NCBI GenBank assembly: GCA_945890865.1
Contig: CAMDDB010000007.1
Coordinates: 1-64,000, forward strand
Direction: 5' to 3'
Length of the DNA: 64,000 bases
Origin: Flavobacterium psychrophilum
GTDB taxonomy: Bacteria; Bacteroidota; Bacteroidia; Flavobacteriales; Flavobacteriaceae
Part shown: in pieces, positions 8,679 to 17,944 of the stretch
Numbering within the stretch: position 1 is the first letter of the stretch
Layout of the letters: each line of letters opens with the position of its first letter
The notes under the pieces: model-generated
What the model saw: only the letters and a program-made list of their open reading frames with translations
What the model was told of the DNA's origin: nothing
The model's database searches: none
Translations under genes and position numbers: made by a program

Positions 8679-10220
8679 TAGCGTAGTCGGTCGTTCAAAA
8701 ATATCGCGTTCTTGTGCGAGAATAATCAGTTTATTCCTTTTAGCCATTTCAATATTTTTTGAATTTAGTCGGGTAATAATTATTCCGCCTTGTGTATTAG
8801 CCTTTATAAATTGAAGCAGTTCTTCTTCTGTTTTAAGATGTGGAATAGCATGCTGTAGCTCAAAAACAAAGGCTGGATTATGCGCTTTATAAGCAACAAC
8901 TGTTTGCTGCTTGTTGAAAAAATGCCTTGTTTTTGCTACGGGATTATTTTTATCAACAATTGGATATAGCAAATTAAAAAATACAAGTTGCAACAGTATC
9001 CACGAAGTAATTATTAGATTAATCCAAATAAAATTGGTTTTACGATAGAAATAAGCTCCAAGAGCTCCAAGAGTGATAATGCCAAAATAGAAACCAAAAT
9101 AATACAAGTCATTTACAACCACATCTAGTCCTAATCCAATTGCTATTCCTAAAGGCATAATCACCGAAAAAACCAAGATTACTAATAGGTAATTTTTCCT
9201 TTTTTCAATAGAAGTATTACTAATTATTCCTGCCAAAATAATAAACAACCAGGGATAAGCAGGAACCGTATAATTTGGCAATTTAGTACCCGAAAACATA
9301 AAAAATAAAATGATCGTAATTGCATAACAGAAACTCCATAAATACATGGAATTTGATTGCACAATTTTTTTCAATCCATGATATTGAAATAAAAAAAATA
9401 AAAAAGGAAGCAATCCAATAAACACAAATAAGAGGGTCGCAAAAAACAAACCACCATGTCCTTCCATACCCGAATTGAATCGTTCAATATTGTGTTTGAA
9501 AAAAAAACCTTGTGTAAATTCTCCATTTGATTTAACATGGGCCATCCAAAACCATGGAACAGCAATGAGTAGTGAAATTAGCACCCCAAATGGATTGATT
9601 CGCCATATACTTTTCCAATTAAAATCTCTATTTACTAACAGAAATAACGCGACACTTAACCCTGGAAGCACTATAGCAATAGGTCCTTTTGATAAAATTC
9701 CAAAGCCTATGGCTATATAAAAAAGCCACCACCATATCCGCTTATTAGTGGTATAAAAATAATGAAAAGAAAAACCGGCTAACGTTAAAAAGAAAATCAA
9801 GTACGGATCGGGCACAGCCATGTGCATTTGTATTCCAAAATGTAACGAGGCTAATAGTAGCATGGCGGCGTAAGTTGCTATACGTTTATCAATCGCTTTT
9901 TTAACAAAAAAATAAACCGCTATAACAACAAAAACACCCATTAATGAAGAAAAAAGTCGCGCAGCGAAAGGAGTTACTCCAAAAATTTTATAGGCAAGCA
10001 TCATAAAAAAATAATGTAATGGCGGTTTGTCTGTTCGCAATTCATTATTAAATGTTGGATAAAAAAAGCTTTTATTTTCAAGCATTTCTTTTGCGGCTAC
10101 TGCATTTTTTACTTCATCTAATGAGTAAACATCAATAATATTAATTCCAGATGTAAAAACCAAAATTGCAAGTACTAGTATAAATAATACGCTATATTTA
10201 TTAAAATAATGCCCCATCAT
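8664..10220 (-). CDS. ArnT-like glycosyltransferase, family GT39
   Basis: Integral-membrane enzyme of the PMT/ArnT type, which moves a sugar from a polyprenyl-phosphate donor to an acceptor on the periplasmic side. The 518 residues contain 10-12 hydrophobic segments. Characteristic motifs are the acidic SLDEVKNA near residue 33 (likely catalytic Asp/Glu), RTDKPPLHYF near residue 62, and GILSKGPIA near 175. The last 90 residues form a soluble C-terminal part. It is divergent from a GT2 gene at 10336 that could make its donor. Starts at 10220 or 10217 are equally possible. The acceptor could be lipid A, a protein or another glycan. Confidence 0.88.
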   Translation of the reverse strand: MMGHYFNKYSVLFILVLAILVFTSGINIIDVYSLDEVKNAVAAKEMLENKSFFYPTFNNELRTDKPPLHYFFMMLAYKIFGVTPFAARLFSSLMGVFVVIAVYFFVKKAIDKRIATYAAMLLLASLHFGIQMHMAVPDPYLIFFLTLAGFSFHYFYTTNKRIWWWLFYIAIGFGILSKGPIAIVLPGLSVALFLLVNRDFNWKSIWRINPFGVLISLLIAVPWFWMAHVKSNGEFTQGFFFKHNIERFNSGMEGHGGLFFATLLFVFIGLLPFLFFLFQYHGLKKIVQSNSMYLWSFCYAITIILFFMFSGTKLPNYTVPAYPWLFIILAGIISNTSIEKRKNYLLVILVFSVIMPLGIAIGLGLDVVVNDLYYFGFYFGIITLGALGAYFYRKTNFIWINLIITSWILLQLVFFNLLYPIVDKNNPVAKTRHFFNKQQTVVAYKAHNPAFVFELQHAIPHLKTEEELLQFIKANTQGGIIITRLNSKNIEMAKRNKLIILAQERDIFERPTTLLLSF

Positions 10221-10311
10221 AATTAAAAATTAAATACTGCAAACATAGTAGCTTTGGTTTATTTTTAGGTTAAGTTTATAATAATTAATCCAACGAACTC
10301 AAAATTAAAAT

Positions 10312-10319
10312 TACATTTG
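10312..10319 (+). promoter_or_regulatory. Possible -7 box of GT2 gene
   Basis: TACATTTG matches TAnnTTTG 17 bases before the ATG at 10336. No TTG is found at the proper -33 distance, so the assignment is tentative. On the other strand the complement of 10240-10247 (TATGTTTG) is an equally partial -7 box for the divergent GT39 gene. Confidence 0.35.
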
Positions 10320-10335
10320 CTTTAAATTAGTAAAA

Positions 10336-11277
10336 ATGGATTTGAATAAGTATACCTATTCTGTTGTTGTTCCTTTATACAATGAAGAAGAAAATGTTGA
10401 ACCTTTGATTTCTAGCATTTTTTCGGCCTTAAATTTGTATGACATTGAACTTATATTAATTGATGATTTTTCTACCGATGCAACCGTAAAAAAAATTAAA
10501 CAAATTAATCATCCCAAAGTTACTTTAATAGAATTTAAAAAAAATTATGGTCAAAGTTCTGCATTAATGGCAGGTATCGATTTTGCATCAGGAGATTATA
10601 TTATTACCATGGATGGGGATTTACAAAATGACCCCTCAGATATTCCTGCTATGATGCATGTATTACTTACTGAGGATTGTGATGTGGTTTCGGGAATTAG
10701 ACACAAAAGAAAAGATAATTTCATTCGAAAAATTCCGTCAAAAATTGCCAATTTTATCATCCGAAAAACAACAGGATTAACCAGTAAAGATCACGGCTGT
10801 GCTTTAAAAATATTTACCAAAGAAACTGCTAAAGAATTAAATATTTATGGCGAATTTCATCGTTTTATTACGCTGCTTGCCTTTATGAATGGAGCGCGAA
10901 TTAAACAGATAGATGTAAAACACCATCCGAGAAAATTTGGAACTTCAAAATATGGTCTTGGAAGAACTACCAAAGTATTAAATGATTTATTACTTTTATT
11001 ATTTCAACAAAATTATCTTCAAAAGCCAATTTATTTATTTGGAAATATTGGCTTATCATTTTTTGTTTTTGGTATTTTAATTAATTCATATTTATTGATC
11101 ATTAAAATTTTAGGGGGAGAAATTGGGACTAGACCTTTACTTACACTTGGTACTTTACTTATATTAGTTGGGATCCAAATTTTCACTATTGGAATTGTAT
11201 TAGATTTACAAATGCGTACTTATTATGAATCTCAAAATAAGCGTCCGTTTAAAATTAGAAAAACTACCACTTTTTGA
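10336..11277 (+). CDS. Membrane-anchored GT2 glycosyltransferase (GtrB/ArnC-like)
   Basis: Likely links a sugar from a nucleotide-sugar donor to undecaprenyl phosphate on the cytoplasmic face. The GT-A domain (about 1-230) has VVPLYNEEENV at the start, LIDDFSTDAT, and the metal-binding MDGDLQNDPSDIP. Two transmembrane segments follow (about 235-260 and 270-295), then a basic tail. This is the layout of GtrB, ArnC and DPM-type enzymes. Its TGA overlaps the TTG start of the next gene (TTGA), so the two are translationally coupled. The neighbouring GT39 enzyme would be a natural user of its product. Confidence 0.9.
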   Translation: MDLNKYTYSVVVPLYNEEENVEPLISSIFSALNLYDIELILIDDFSTDATVKKIKQINHPKVTLIEFKKNYGQSSALMAGIDFASGDYIITMDGDLQNDPSDIPAMMHVLLTEDCDVVSGIRHKRKDNFIRKIPSKIANFIIRKTTGLTSKDHGCALKIFTKETAKELNIYGEFHRFITLLAFMNGARIKQIDVKHHPRKFGTSKYGLGRTTKVLNDLLLLLFQQNYLQKPIYLFGNIGLSFFVFGILINSYLLIIKILGGEIGTRPLLTLGTLLILVGIQIFTIGIVLDLQMRTYYESQNKRPFKIRKTTTF

Positions 11278-12131
11278 AAAAAATACAATCCATAGCAATA
11301 AATATTTTTAAAATATTACTAACACTAGGCTTATTCGGTTTTGTGTTTACAAAAATTCCAATTGATACAGTTTTTTCTGTGATAATAGAAGCTAATTATG
11401 GCTTTTTATTCATCGGCTTTCTATTATTTGTAGTATCGCAATACATTTCAACCTATCGTCTTCAATTGCATTTGTATACATCGGGTTTTTTTTTGAAAAC
11501 AATTTCTAATCAAATTGTATATTTAATTGGCATGTTTTATAATTTTTTCTTGCCTGGAGGAATTGGTGGTGATGCCTATAAAATATATTTATTAAACAAA
11601 GAATTTAAATGGAAACTCAAAACTATTGCTACGGTGCTACTAACCGATAGAATCAGTGGACTAATTGCAATTATTTGTTTAATTTTAGCTTTAGTTAGTG
11701 ATTTATTTTGTTATCAATATATTGGCTATTTTGGTGGATTTATTGTAGTTATTCTTTTCATTATCATTGTTAAAATTATAACGTCAAAACTTTTTAAAAC
11801 ATACAATTTAATTTTTTACAAATCACTATTATTTTCTTTTGTAATACAACTTTTACAAGTATTTAGCATTCTATTTATTTTAAAAGCACTACATCAACAT
11901 AATTTTTATGAAGAGTATGCATTGATTTTTTTGATTTCAACAGTATTGGGTATTTTTTCATTTGCAGGAGTGGGGGTTAGAGAATACGTGTTTTTTTATG
12001 CCACTACATTACTCCCAATAAATGCAGATATCTCAATTTCTGTTGGATTACTTTTTACTGTTTTTACAGCAATTTTATCTTTATTCGGAATTACTCCTGC
12101 TTTAACGAAACCAAAATTATTTACGATTTGA
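11274..12131 (+). CDS. UPF0104 / LPG-synthase-like membrane protein
   Basis: A 285-residue protein with about eight hydrophobic segments that resembles the membrane domain of lysylphosphatidylglycerol synthases (AglD/UPF0104 group). Visible family marks are NFFLPGGIGGDAYK near residue 95, TVLLTDRISGL near 118, and FSFAGVGVREY near 230. It has no aminoacyl-transfer domain, so it is not a complete MprF. Such proteins are often proposed as lipid flippases. The TTG start overlaps the stop of the GT2 gene by four bases, and no ATG occurs near the N-terminus. A role in handling the lipid-linked sugar made by that enzyme is an inference. Confidence 0.82.
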   Translation: MKKIQSIAINIFKILLTLGLFGFVFTKIPIDTVFSVIIEANYGFLFIGFLLFVVSQYISTYRLQLHLYTSGFFLKTISNQIVYLIGMFYNFFLPGGIGGDAYKIYLLNKEFKWKLKTIATVLLTDRISGLIAIICLILALVSDLFCYQYIGYFGGFIVVILFIIIVKIITSKLFKTYNLIFYKSLLFSFVIQLLQVFSILFILKALHQHNFYEEYALIFLISTVLGIFSFAGVGVREYVFFYATTLLPINADISISVGLLFTVFTAILSLFGITPALTKPKLFTI

Positions 12132-13052
12132 TTTTAGTTTTAAAATTCCATTAACCAATACCGATACTAATATAAAAGAAGCCCCCAAATAAAATAGTGG
12201 GGACATTCTTTCTGTATCAGTAAATAAAAAATAAGCTAATAAGATCCCGTAAACCGGCTCTAAATTTATGGTTAACATAACCGTAAATGGGCTCAAAACC
12301 TTCATCACTTTTACAGAAGCTAAAAAGGCATACGCAGTACAAATAGAAGACAACACCAAAAGCCAAAGAAAATCAGTTGTTGTAATTTGAAAAAAAGAAG
12401 CTTCAAATTTATTGACAGACCACATAAAAATACTGATTGCAATAATTCCAAATCCTAATTCATAAATTGAAATAAGTGTTGGATTATATTCTCTCGCAAA
12501 CTTTCCATTGATGACTGAAAAAAGTGCCGATAAAAATGCAGAAATAATAGCTAAAATAATGCCTTTAAATGGAACAGACTTATTTTCAATAATATTCTGA
12601 AAACTTTTCAAAAAACCATGTGTTTCAATTATTGTAGCAAATGCGATAAAATATAGACCTACAATTACAAGCAGTCCGAGAAGAACATTTGACCAATTTA
12701 TCTTTTGTTGATATAATATTGGCTCTAAAATTGATGCAAAAAATGCTCCAGTAGATAAACATGCAAGCGTTATTGAAATATTAGATACTTTTATGGCTTC
12801 ATAAAATGTAAACCAATGAGCAGCTATAATTATTCCCGCAAAACTAAAACCAAAAAAAGTTTTTATTGAAATTTTTAAAGATTGTTTATTGAATATAATG
12901 TAAATTAAAATAAAAAGGGAAGCAAAAAGCATTCTATACCAAACCAAATCAAGTGCTTCTAATGAAATCAACTTGCCTAGAATAGCAGTAAATCCCCAAA
13001 TAAATACAATTAAATGAAGATGCAAATAACTCTTTACATTATCGCTTGGCAT
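12117..13052 (-). CDS. EamA-family (drug/metabolite) transporter
   Basis: The 311-residue product has ten hydrophobic segments in two repeated five-helix halves, each carrying an EamA-like pattern (HLIVFIWGFTAILGK at the start; LEPVYGILLAYFLF near 265). The family exports amino acids, nucleosides and other metabolites; some small relatives (ArnE/ArnF) flip lipid-linked sugars. Its start overlaps the end of the lptG-like gene by 14 bases, and its end overlaps the opposing UPF0104 gene by 15 bases. It is probably transcribed with tgt and lptG. Substrate unknown. Confidence 0.85.
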   Translation of the reverse strand: MPSDNVKSYLHLHLIVFIWGFTAILGKLISLEALDLVWYRMLFASLFILIYIIFNKQSLKISIKTFFGFSFAGIIIAAHWFTFYEAIKVSNISITLACLSTGAFFASILEPILYQQKINWSNVLLGLLVIVGLYFIAFATIIETHGFLKSFQNIIENKSVPFKGIILAIISAFLSALFSVINGKFAREYNPTLISIYELGFGIIAISIFMWSVNKFEASFFQITTTDFLWLLVLSSICTAYAFLASVKVMKVLSPFTVMLTINLEPVYGILLAYFLFTDTERMSPLFYLGASFILVSVLVNGILKLKSNRK

Positions 13053-14127
13053 TACGCAATAATTTAAATGCTAATATCCCAAATAGAAAATTAGGCAGCC
13101 AAACAGCAATAAAAGGAGGAATACTAGACTTTTCAGCTAAAGTTCCAAATACTTTATCAAAGAAAATAAAGACAAAGGCAATAACAATTCCAATAGCAAG
13201 ATTGATTCCCATTCCTCCTCTTCGTTTCATTGAAGAAACAGCTACAGCTATAATGGTTAAAATAAAAGCCGAAACCGGCAAACTGAATTTTTTATAAAAA
13301 ACAACCAAATATGTGTTGATATTTCCATTTCCTCGTGCACGTTCTTTGTTAATAAAAGTATTCAACTGGCCTATGGTCATGGTCTCCGCTACATAGACAA
13401 CAGGTGTTAAATCATCAGGTTCAAAATTATAGGACACCGAAATTTTATCCCGCTTGATCAATTGATCATTCATTTTACCCAGTATACGCTTACTATAATT
13501 ATATAATACATAGTTTTTTTTCAATGAATCATAATGAATGCGATTGGCATTTACTTTTTCTAGGAGTTGATTGTCTTTGATACGTTCAAAAGTAAAATTG
13601 AAGCCGGTTTGCGATAAATAATTATAATTACTTACATAGATGTTTTCTTCGACATTTCCTTCTTTTTTAATTTGTCTGAAAATATCGGAAGTTTCTCTTG
13701 TTTTTTTATTTCCATTTAAATTTTGGTACCTGAAATCATTAAATCCTTTACTGGCTTTTGGCACTAAAAAAAATCCCATAATTAGGGAAAAAACAGAAAC
13801 AATGATCGCACCATAAATAAAAGGACGTAAAAAACGACCGAAGGAAATTCCCGAACTCAAAATGGCAATGATTTCGGTATTATTGGCCAACTTAGACGTG
13901 AACCAAATGATGGACAAGAACAAGAAAATAGGAAATAATAAATTAGCAAAATAGATTGTAAAATCGCCATAATAAACTAAAATATCTTTGAATGGAACTT
14001 TTTTCTCAATCATTTTATTTACTTTTTCTGACACGTCGATTGTAATACCAATAGGAATAAAGAGCACCAACATGACCGAAAAGGTTACTAAATAACGTTT
14101 TAAAATGTATAGATCTATTATTTTCAT
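13039..14127 (-). CDS. LptF/LptG-family permease
   Basis: Membrane component of the lipopolysaccharide exporter that lifts LPS from the inner membrane into the LptA bridge, together with the ATPase LptB. The product has 362 residues. Three N-terminal transmembrane segments (about 10-30, 53-75, 100-120) are followed by a periplasmic beta-jellyroll region (about 130-260) and three C-terminal segments. FGRFLRP and LSSGISF in the first half are typical of YjgP/YjgQ. I cannot tell LptF from LptG by eye. It lies 61 bases after tgt and overlaps the next gene. Confidence 0.9.
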   Translation of the reverse strand: MKIIDLYILKRYLVTFSVMLVLFIPIGITIDVSEKVNKMIEKKVPFKDILVYYGDFTIYFANLLFPIFLFLSIIWFTSKLANNTEIIAILSSGISFGRFLRPFIYGAIIVSVFSLIMGFFLVPKASKGFNDFRYQNLNGNKKTRETSDIFRQIKKEGNVEENIYVSNYNYLSQTGFNFTFERIKDNQLLEKVNANRIHYDSLKKNYVLYNYSKRILGKMNDQLIKRDKISVSYNFEPDDLTPVVYVAETMTIGQLNTFINKERARGNGNINTYLVVFYKKFSLPVSAFILTIIAVAVSSMKRRGGMGINLAIGIVIAFVFIFFDKVFGTLAEKSSIPPFIAVWLPNFLFGILAFKLLRNAKR

Positions 14128-14160
14128 GTTTAGATGTTAGAATTTTTTAAGGTAACACTT

Positions 14161-14188
14161 TCTGAATTTTAAATTCTGAATTCTAAAT
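14161..14188. repeat. 14-bp tandem repeat between tgt and lptG-like gene
   Basis: TCTGAATTTTAAAT is directly followed by TCTGAATTCTAAAT, differing at one base. The copy nearest tgt ends one base before its stop codon. The same A/T-rich words reappear upstream of tgt at 15348-15378. Confidence 0.7.
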
Positions 14189-15319
14189 TTATAATCGTTG
14201 ACTCATTTGTACCACCATCTTATCTTTCCAAGCTCTAAAAGTTCCGGCGATAATTTGACGTCTGGCTTCTCTAACCAACCACATATAAAAACCTAAGTTG
14301 TGTATGGTTGCAATTTGTTTTCCTAAGAATTCATCGGCGGCAAATAAATGGCGCAAATAAGCTTTTGAATATTCGGTGTCTACCCAGGTATGACCCATTT
14401 CATCGATGGGTGAAAAATCGTCTTCCCATTTTTTATTCTTCATGTTCATGGTACCGTGCGCTGTAAACAACATCCCGTTTCGGGCATTACGTGTGGGCAT
14501 CACACAGTCAAACATATCAATCCCTAAGGCGATGTTTTCTAAAATATTGATAGGTGTTCCTACACCCATTAAATAACGGGGTTTATCTCCTGGTAGAATG
14601 GCGGTTACCACTTCGGTCATGGCGTACATTTCTTCTGCAGGCTCCCCTACCGATAAGCCACCGATTGCATTTCCTTGTGCACCAGCATTGGCAATATATT
14701 CTGCCGATTGCGCTCTCAAATCTTTATAGGTACTTCCTTGCACTATGGGAAAAAAGGTTTGTTCGTACCCATATTTGAAGGGCAGATTTTCTAAATGATT
14801 GATGCATCTGTCTAACCAACGGTGTGTCATGTGCATCGAACGTTTGGCATAGCGATAATCACACGGATAAGGTGTGCACTCGTCAAAAGCCATGATAATA
14901 TCGGCGCCAATGGTTCGCTGAACTTCCATTACATTCTCAGGAGAAAAGAAATGATACGAACCGTCGATGTGTGATTTGAATTTTACACCTTCTTCTTTAA
15001 TCTTTCGATTGGAAGACAAAGAATATACTTGGTATCCCCCAGAATCGGTCAAAATGTTACGATCCCAATTCATAAATTTATGCAAACCACCCGCCGCTTC
15101 TAAAATTTTAGTTTGCGGACGTAAATATAAATGATAGGTATTTCCTAATATCACATCAGGATTGATGTCTTCTCTCAACTCGCGTTGATGCACCCCTTTT
15201 ACAGAAGCAACAGTACCTACGGGCATAAATATTGGCGTTTCAATAACCCCGTGATCGGTTGTTATTTTTCCGGCTCTGGCTTTGCTTTGTGGATCTTTGG
15301 AAATTAAATCAAACTTCAT
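14189..15319 (-). CDS. tgt: tRNA-guanine transglycosylase
   Basis: Exchanges guanine 34 for preQ1 in tRNAs for Asp, Asn, His and Tyr, leading to queuosine. The product has 376 residues. The catalytic residues are present: Asp92 in DSGGYQ and the nucleophile Asp271 in FDCVMPTRNARNG, with GGLSVGEP near 220. The zinc site is not: where other bacterial TGTs have CxCxxC, this protein has G309, T311 and D314 in MGHTWVDTE. Only the fourth ligand, the His340 of TIHN, is kept. The protein otherwise looks functional. It is the first gene of a likely tgt-lptG-eamA operon. The complement of 15339-15346 (TATCTTTG) is its probable -7 box. Confidence 0.95.
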   Translation of the reverse strand: MKFDLISKDPQSKARAGKITTDHGVIETPIFMPVGTVASVKGVHQRELREDINPDVILGNTYHLYLRPQTKILEAAGGLHKFMNWDRNILTDSGGYQVYSLSSNRKIKEEGVKFKSHIDGSYHFFSPENVMEVQRTIGADIIMAFDECTPYPCDYRYAKRSMHMTHRWLDRCINHLENLPFKYGYEQTFFPIVQGSTYKDLRAQSAEYIANAGAQGNAIGGLSVGEPAEEMYAMTEVVTAILPGDKPRYLMGVGTPINILENIALGIDMFDCVMPTRNARNGMLFTAHGTMNMKNKKWEDDFSPIDEMGHTWVDTEYSKAYLRHLFAADEFLGKQIATIHNLGFYMWLVREARRQIIAGTFRAWKDKMVVQMSQRL

Positions 15320-15338
15320 AGTATTCTTTTACGAAACG

Positions 15339-15378
15339 CAAAGATAATTGAATTTAGAATTTAGAAATTGTAAATTAG
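15339..15378 (-). promoter_or_regulatory. tgt -7 box embedded next to stutter repeat
   Basis: The minus strand reads TATCTTTG (complement of 15339-15346), 20 bases before the tgt ATG. Where the -33 TTG should lie there is instead a stutter repeat, GAATTTA twice then GAAATTG (15350-15370, plus strand). No clean -33 box is present. Confidence 0.45.
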
Positions 15379-15470
15379 CATTTTATTTGATGGTTTGAGT
15401 TAACATCATATTTACAATATGTTAAATTTTAGCTATTATTGATATTTGTTTCTTTGTTAAAAATAATTTC

Positions 15471-17096
15471 ATGATTTCATTTTTTATAAAATTATCCCGT
15501 TTAGAGAAGTGCCTATTCATACTTATATTGGTTATATATATTCATAATTTATTTATTGATATAATGAATATTGATGCCGCACAATATGCAGGTATTTCAT
15601 TAGAAATGGCCACGACAAATTCATATTTAGAAGTTAAAGCATTTGGAGCTGATTATTTGGACAAGCCTCCGTTATTATTTTGGTTGTCTAGTGTAAGTAT
15701 TAAATTATTGGGTGGTACTAATTTTGCCTATAAATTGCCTTCTTTTCTCTTTTTATTGGCTTCATTGTTTGCCGTTTACAAATTTTCTTTACTTTATTAT
15801 TCTGAAAAAATTGCTAAAAATGCCGCATTAATATTAGCAACAACGCAAGCGTATTTTTTAATTACAAACGATGTGAGGACCGATTCTTTGTTGACTTCTT
15901 GTACTATCATTTCGATTTGGTTATTTTCTGAATATTTTGAAAAAAGAAAATTTATAAATTTTCTATTGGGTTCCGTATTTATAGGTTTAGGAATGCTTGC
16001 TAAAGGCCCCATTGCTGCCATAGCCATTTTACTTCCAGTAGGGATAAATTTAATATATCATAAAAAATGGCGCGATGTGTTTCATTTGCGTTGGTTTTTA
16101 GTAATACTTATTGTTGGAATTGTCTTATTTCCAATGTCTTATGGATTGTATACTCAATTTGATGCACATCCCGAAAAAGGAAAAAGTGGATTGTACTTTT
16201 ATTATTGGTTACAAAGTTTTGGACGAATTACTGGTGAAAATGTATGGAATAACGGCTTGCCGTGGCACTTTTTTTTAGGTTCAAGTGTTTGGGATCTTTT
16301 TCCTTGGGCAATTCCATTATATGTAGCACTTATTCTTAAAATTAGTACCGTAGTAATTAATAAAACTAAAGTGCCTGAAATAACAACTCTCGTAGGATTT
16401 ATTTCAATTTTTGGAATGCTTTCATTATCTAAATATAAACTTCCGCATTATATTTTTGTTACTTTTCCATTTGCTGCGATTCTACTGTCCAATTATTTAT
16501 CAAACTTAGAGCTGAAAACATGGAAACGTTGGAAAATAATGTACTATATTTTTGGAGTACTAATAGTCCTGGCATTCATTAGTTATCAACTGCTTTTCTT
16601 TACAACTTTCAATATTTGGGTTCTAATTAGTATTATAATTCATTTAATTATCTTGCTTTATTTTAGAAAAACAAGAATTCAAAGTGTATCTGAATTGTTA
16701 ATTTTAGTTATACCACTAAATTTATTTTTAAGTTTTGTTTTCTATCCCAAATTGCTTAGTTATCAAGCCGATTCTTGTGCTGCAAAATGGGCATCTAATT
16801 CAATAAAAAATGAAGCGATTTTTTTATTTGAGAAAAATTCACATTCTTTTAATTTTTATGCTAATAATTCCTTTACTAAAGTTGTTAATACTTCTCAGGT
16901 AATACAAATGAAGCGACCATTTTGGCTATACATTAGAGCGGAAGATTTTGCACAACTAAAAGATTCAAATATAAAAATTATTGAGAAAAAAACGTTTTCA
17001 AATTACCCTATAACTCGGCTTAAATTAGATTTCTTACTCGAAAATAAAAGAGCCGCTGTTGTTAAAAATAGATACTTAATTAAAATTGAAAATTAA
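15471..17096 (+). CDS. ArnT-like glycosyltransferase, family GT39 (second copy)
   Basis: A 541-residue polytopic membrane enzyme of the same family as the one at 8664, not a recent duplicate. Motifs: NIDAAQYAG near residue 34 (likely catalytic Asp), [10 protein letters not shown] near 61, [10 protein letters not shown] near 140 and [12 protein letters not shown] near 172. The C-terminal 100 residues are soluble. A GT2 gene follows after two bases (TAA TC ATG), giving a donor-synthase/transferase pair. A near-consensus GATATTTG lies around 15439-15446. The acceptor is unknown. Confidence 0.88.
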   Translation: MISFFIKLSRLEKCLFILILVIYIHNLFIDIMNIDAAQYAGISLEMATTNSYLEVKAFGADYLDKPPLLFWLSSVSIKLLGGTNFAYKLPSFLFLLASLFAVYKFSLLYYSEKIAKNAALILATTQAYFLITNDVRTDSLLTSCTIISIWLFSEYFEKRKFINFLLGSVFIGLGMLAKGPIAAIAILLPVGINLIYHKKWRDVFHLRWFLVILIVGIVLFPMSYGLYTQFDAHPEKGKSGLYFYYWLQSFGRITGENVWNNGLPWHFFLGSSVWDLFPWAIPLYVALILKISTVVINKTKVPEITTLVGFISIFGMLSLSKYKLPHYIFVTFPFAAILLSNYLSNLELKTWKRWKIMYYIFGVLIVLAFISYQLLFFTTFNIWVLISIIIHLIILLYFRKTRIQSVSELLILVIPLNLFLSFVFYPKLLSYQADSCAAKWASNSIKNEAIFLFEKNSHSFNFYANNSFTKVVNTSQVIQMKRPFWLYIRAEDFAQLKDSNIKIIEKKTFSNYPITRLKLDFLLENKRAAVVKNRYLIKIEN

Positions 17097-17098
17097 TC

Positions 17099-17818
17099 AT
17101 GAAAAAGTTATCAATTATTATACCCGCTTATAACGAAGCGAAAACCATTCATTTAATACTAAATAAGGTTAAAGAAGTTACGCTACTAAATAATATTGAA
17201 AAAGAAATTATTATTGTAAATGATTGCTCAAATGATGCAACAGAAGAAGTAATAATTAATTACATCAAACAAAATAATGATATTACAATAAATTACTACA
17301 AACATCAAATCAACAAAGGAAAAGGTGCCGCATTACATACTGGAATTCAACAAGCAACTGGTGACTATCTCGTCATTCAAGATGCTGATTTAGAATATGA
17401 TCCAAATGAATACAACATATTAATAAAACCCATAATTGACGGTTTTGCAGATGTAGTTTATGGATCGCGATTCATGGGAGGAAAACCACACCGAATTTTG
17501 TTTTTTTGGCATACTATAGGGAATAAATTTTTAACTTTTATATCTAATATGCTCAATAATTTGAACTTAACAGACATGGAAACCTGCTACAAAATGTTCA
17601 AAACAGATCTCATTCAAAACATTAAACTAAAGGAAAATAGATTTGGTTTTGAACCTGAAATTACTGCCAAAATTGCAAGAATATCAGAAATTAGAATATA
17701 TGAAGTAGGAATTTCATACTATGGAAGAACCTATGAAGAAGGAAAAAAAATTGGCTGGAAAGATGGATTTAGAGCGCTATATTGTATCTTAAAATATGGT
17801 TTATTTGCATCAAAATAA
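17099..17818 (+). CDS. GT2 glycosyltransferase, DPM1-like
   Basis: A 239-residue enzyme with a single GT-A domain and no transmembrane anchor, like soluble dolichol-/polyprenyl-phosphate mannose synthases. It starts [17 protein letters not shown]. It has [10 protein letters not shown] near residue 42, [11 protein letters not shown] near 76, the metal-binding [10 protein letters not shown] near 97, VYGSRFMGG near 122 and ETCYKMFK near 162. It starts two bases after the GT39 stop, so the pair are almost certainly co-expressed. It could supply that enzyme with a polyprenyl-phosphate sugar. No terminator is evident after it. Confidence 0.9.
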   Translation: MKKLSIIIPAYNEAKTIHLILNKVKEVTLLNNIEKEIIIVNDCSNDATEEVIINYIKQNNDITINYYKHQINKGKGAALHTGIQQATGDYLVIQDADLEYDPNEYNILIKPIIDGFADVVYGSRFMGGKPHRILFFWHTIGNKFLTFISNMLNNLNLTDMETCYKMFKTDLIQNIKLKENRFGFEPEITAKIARISEIRIYEVGISYYGRTYEEGKKIGWKDGFRALYCILKYGLFASK

Positions 17819-17884
17819 ATCCTCTTTGTTTTTCCAATAGGATTTCTATTGTTTAAAACTTTTTATAACCCACCGCTAAAATTC

Positions 17885-17915
17885 TTGTAGCAGCAAAAAA
17901 ATAAAATTACTTTTG
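17885..17915 (+). promoter_or_regulatory. Promoter of the split transketolase genes
   Basis: TTG (17885-17887), 20 bases, TACTTTTG (17908-17915), a complete match to the Bacteroidota pattern. Start of transcription near 17922 gives a leader of about 23 bases before ATG 17945. Confidence 0.7.
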
Positions 17916-17944
17916 TGATCATATAACAAATATTAGTATCATAA

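Noticed and set aside
7995..17818. Arn-type L-Ara4N lipid A operon
   Set aside because: ArnA, ArnB, ArnD and paired ArnE/ArnF genes are missing; only single steps resemble that pathway.
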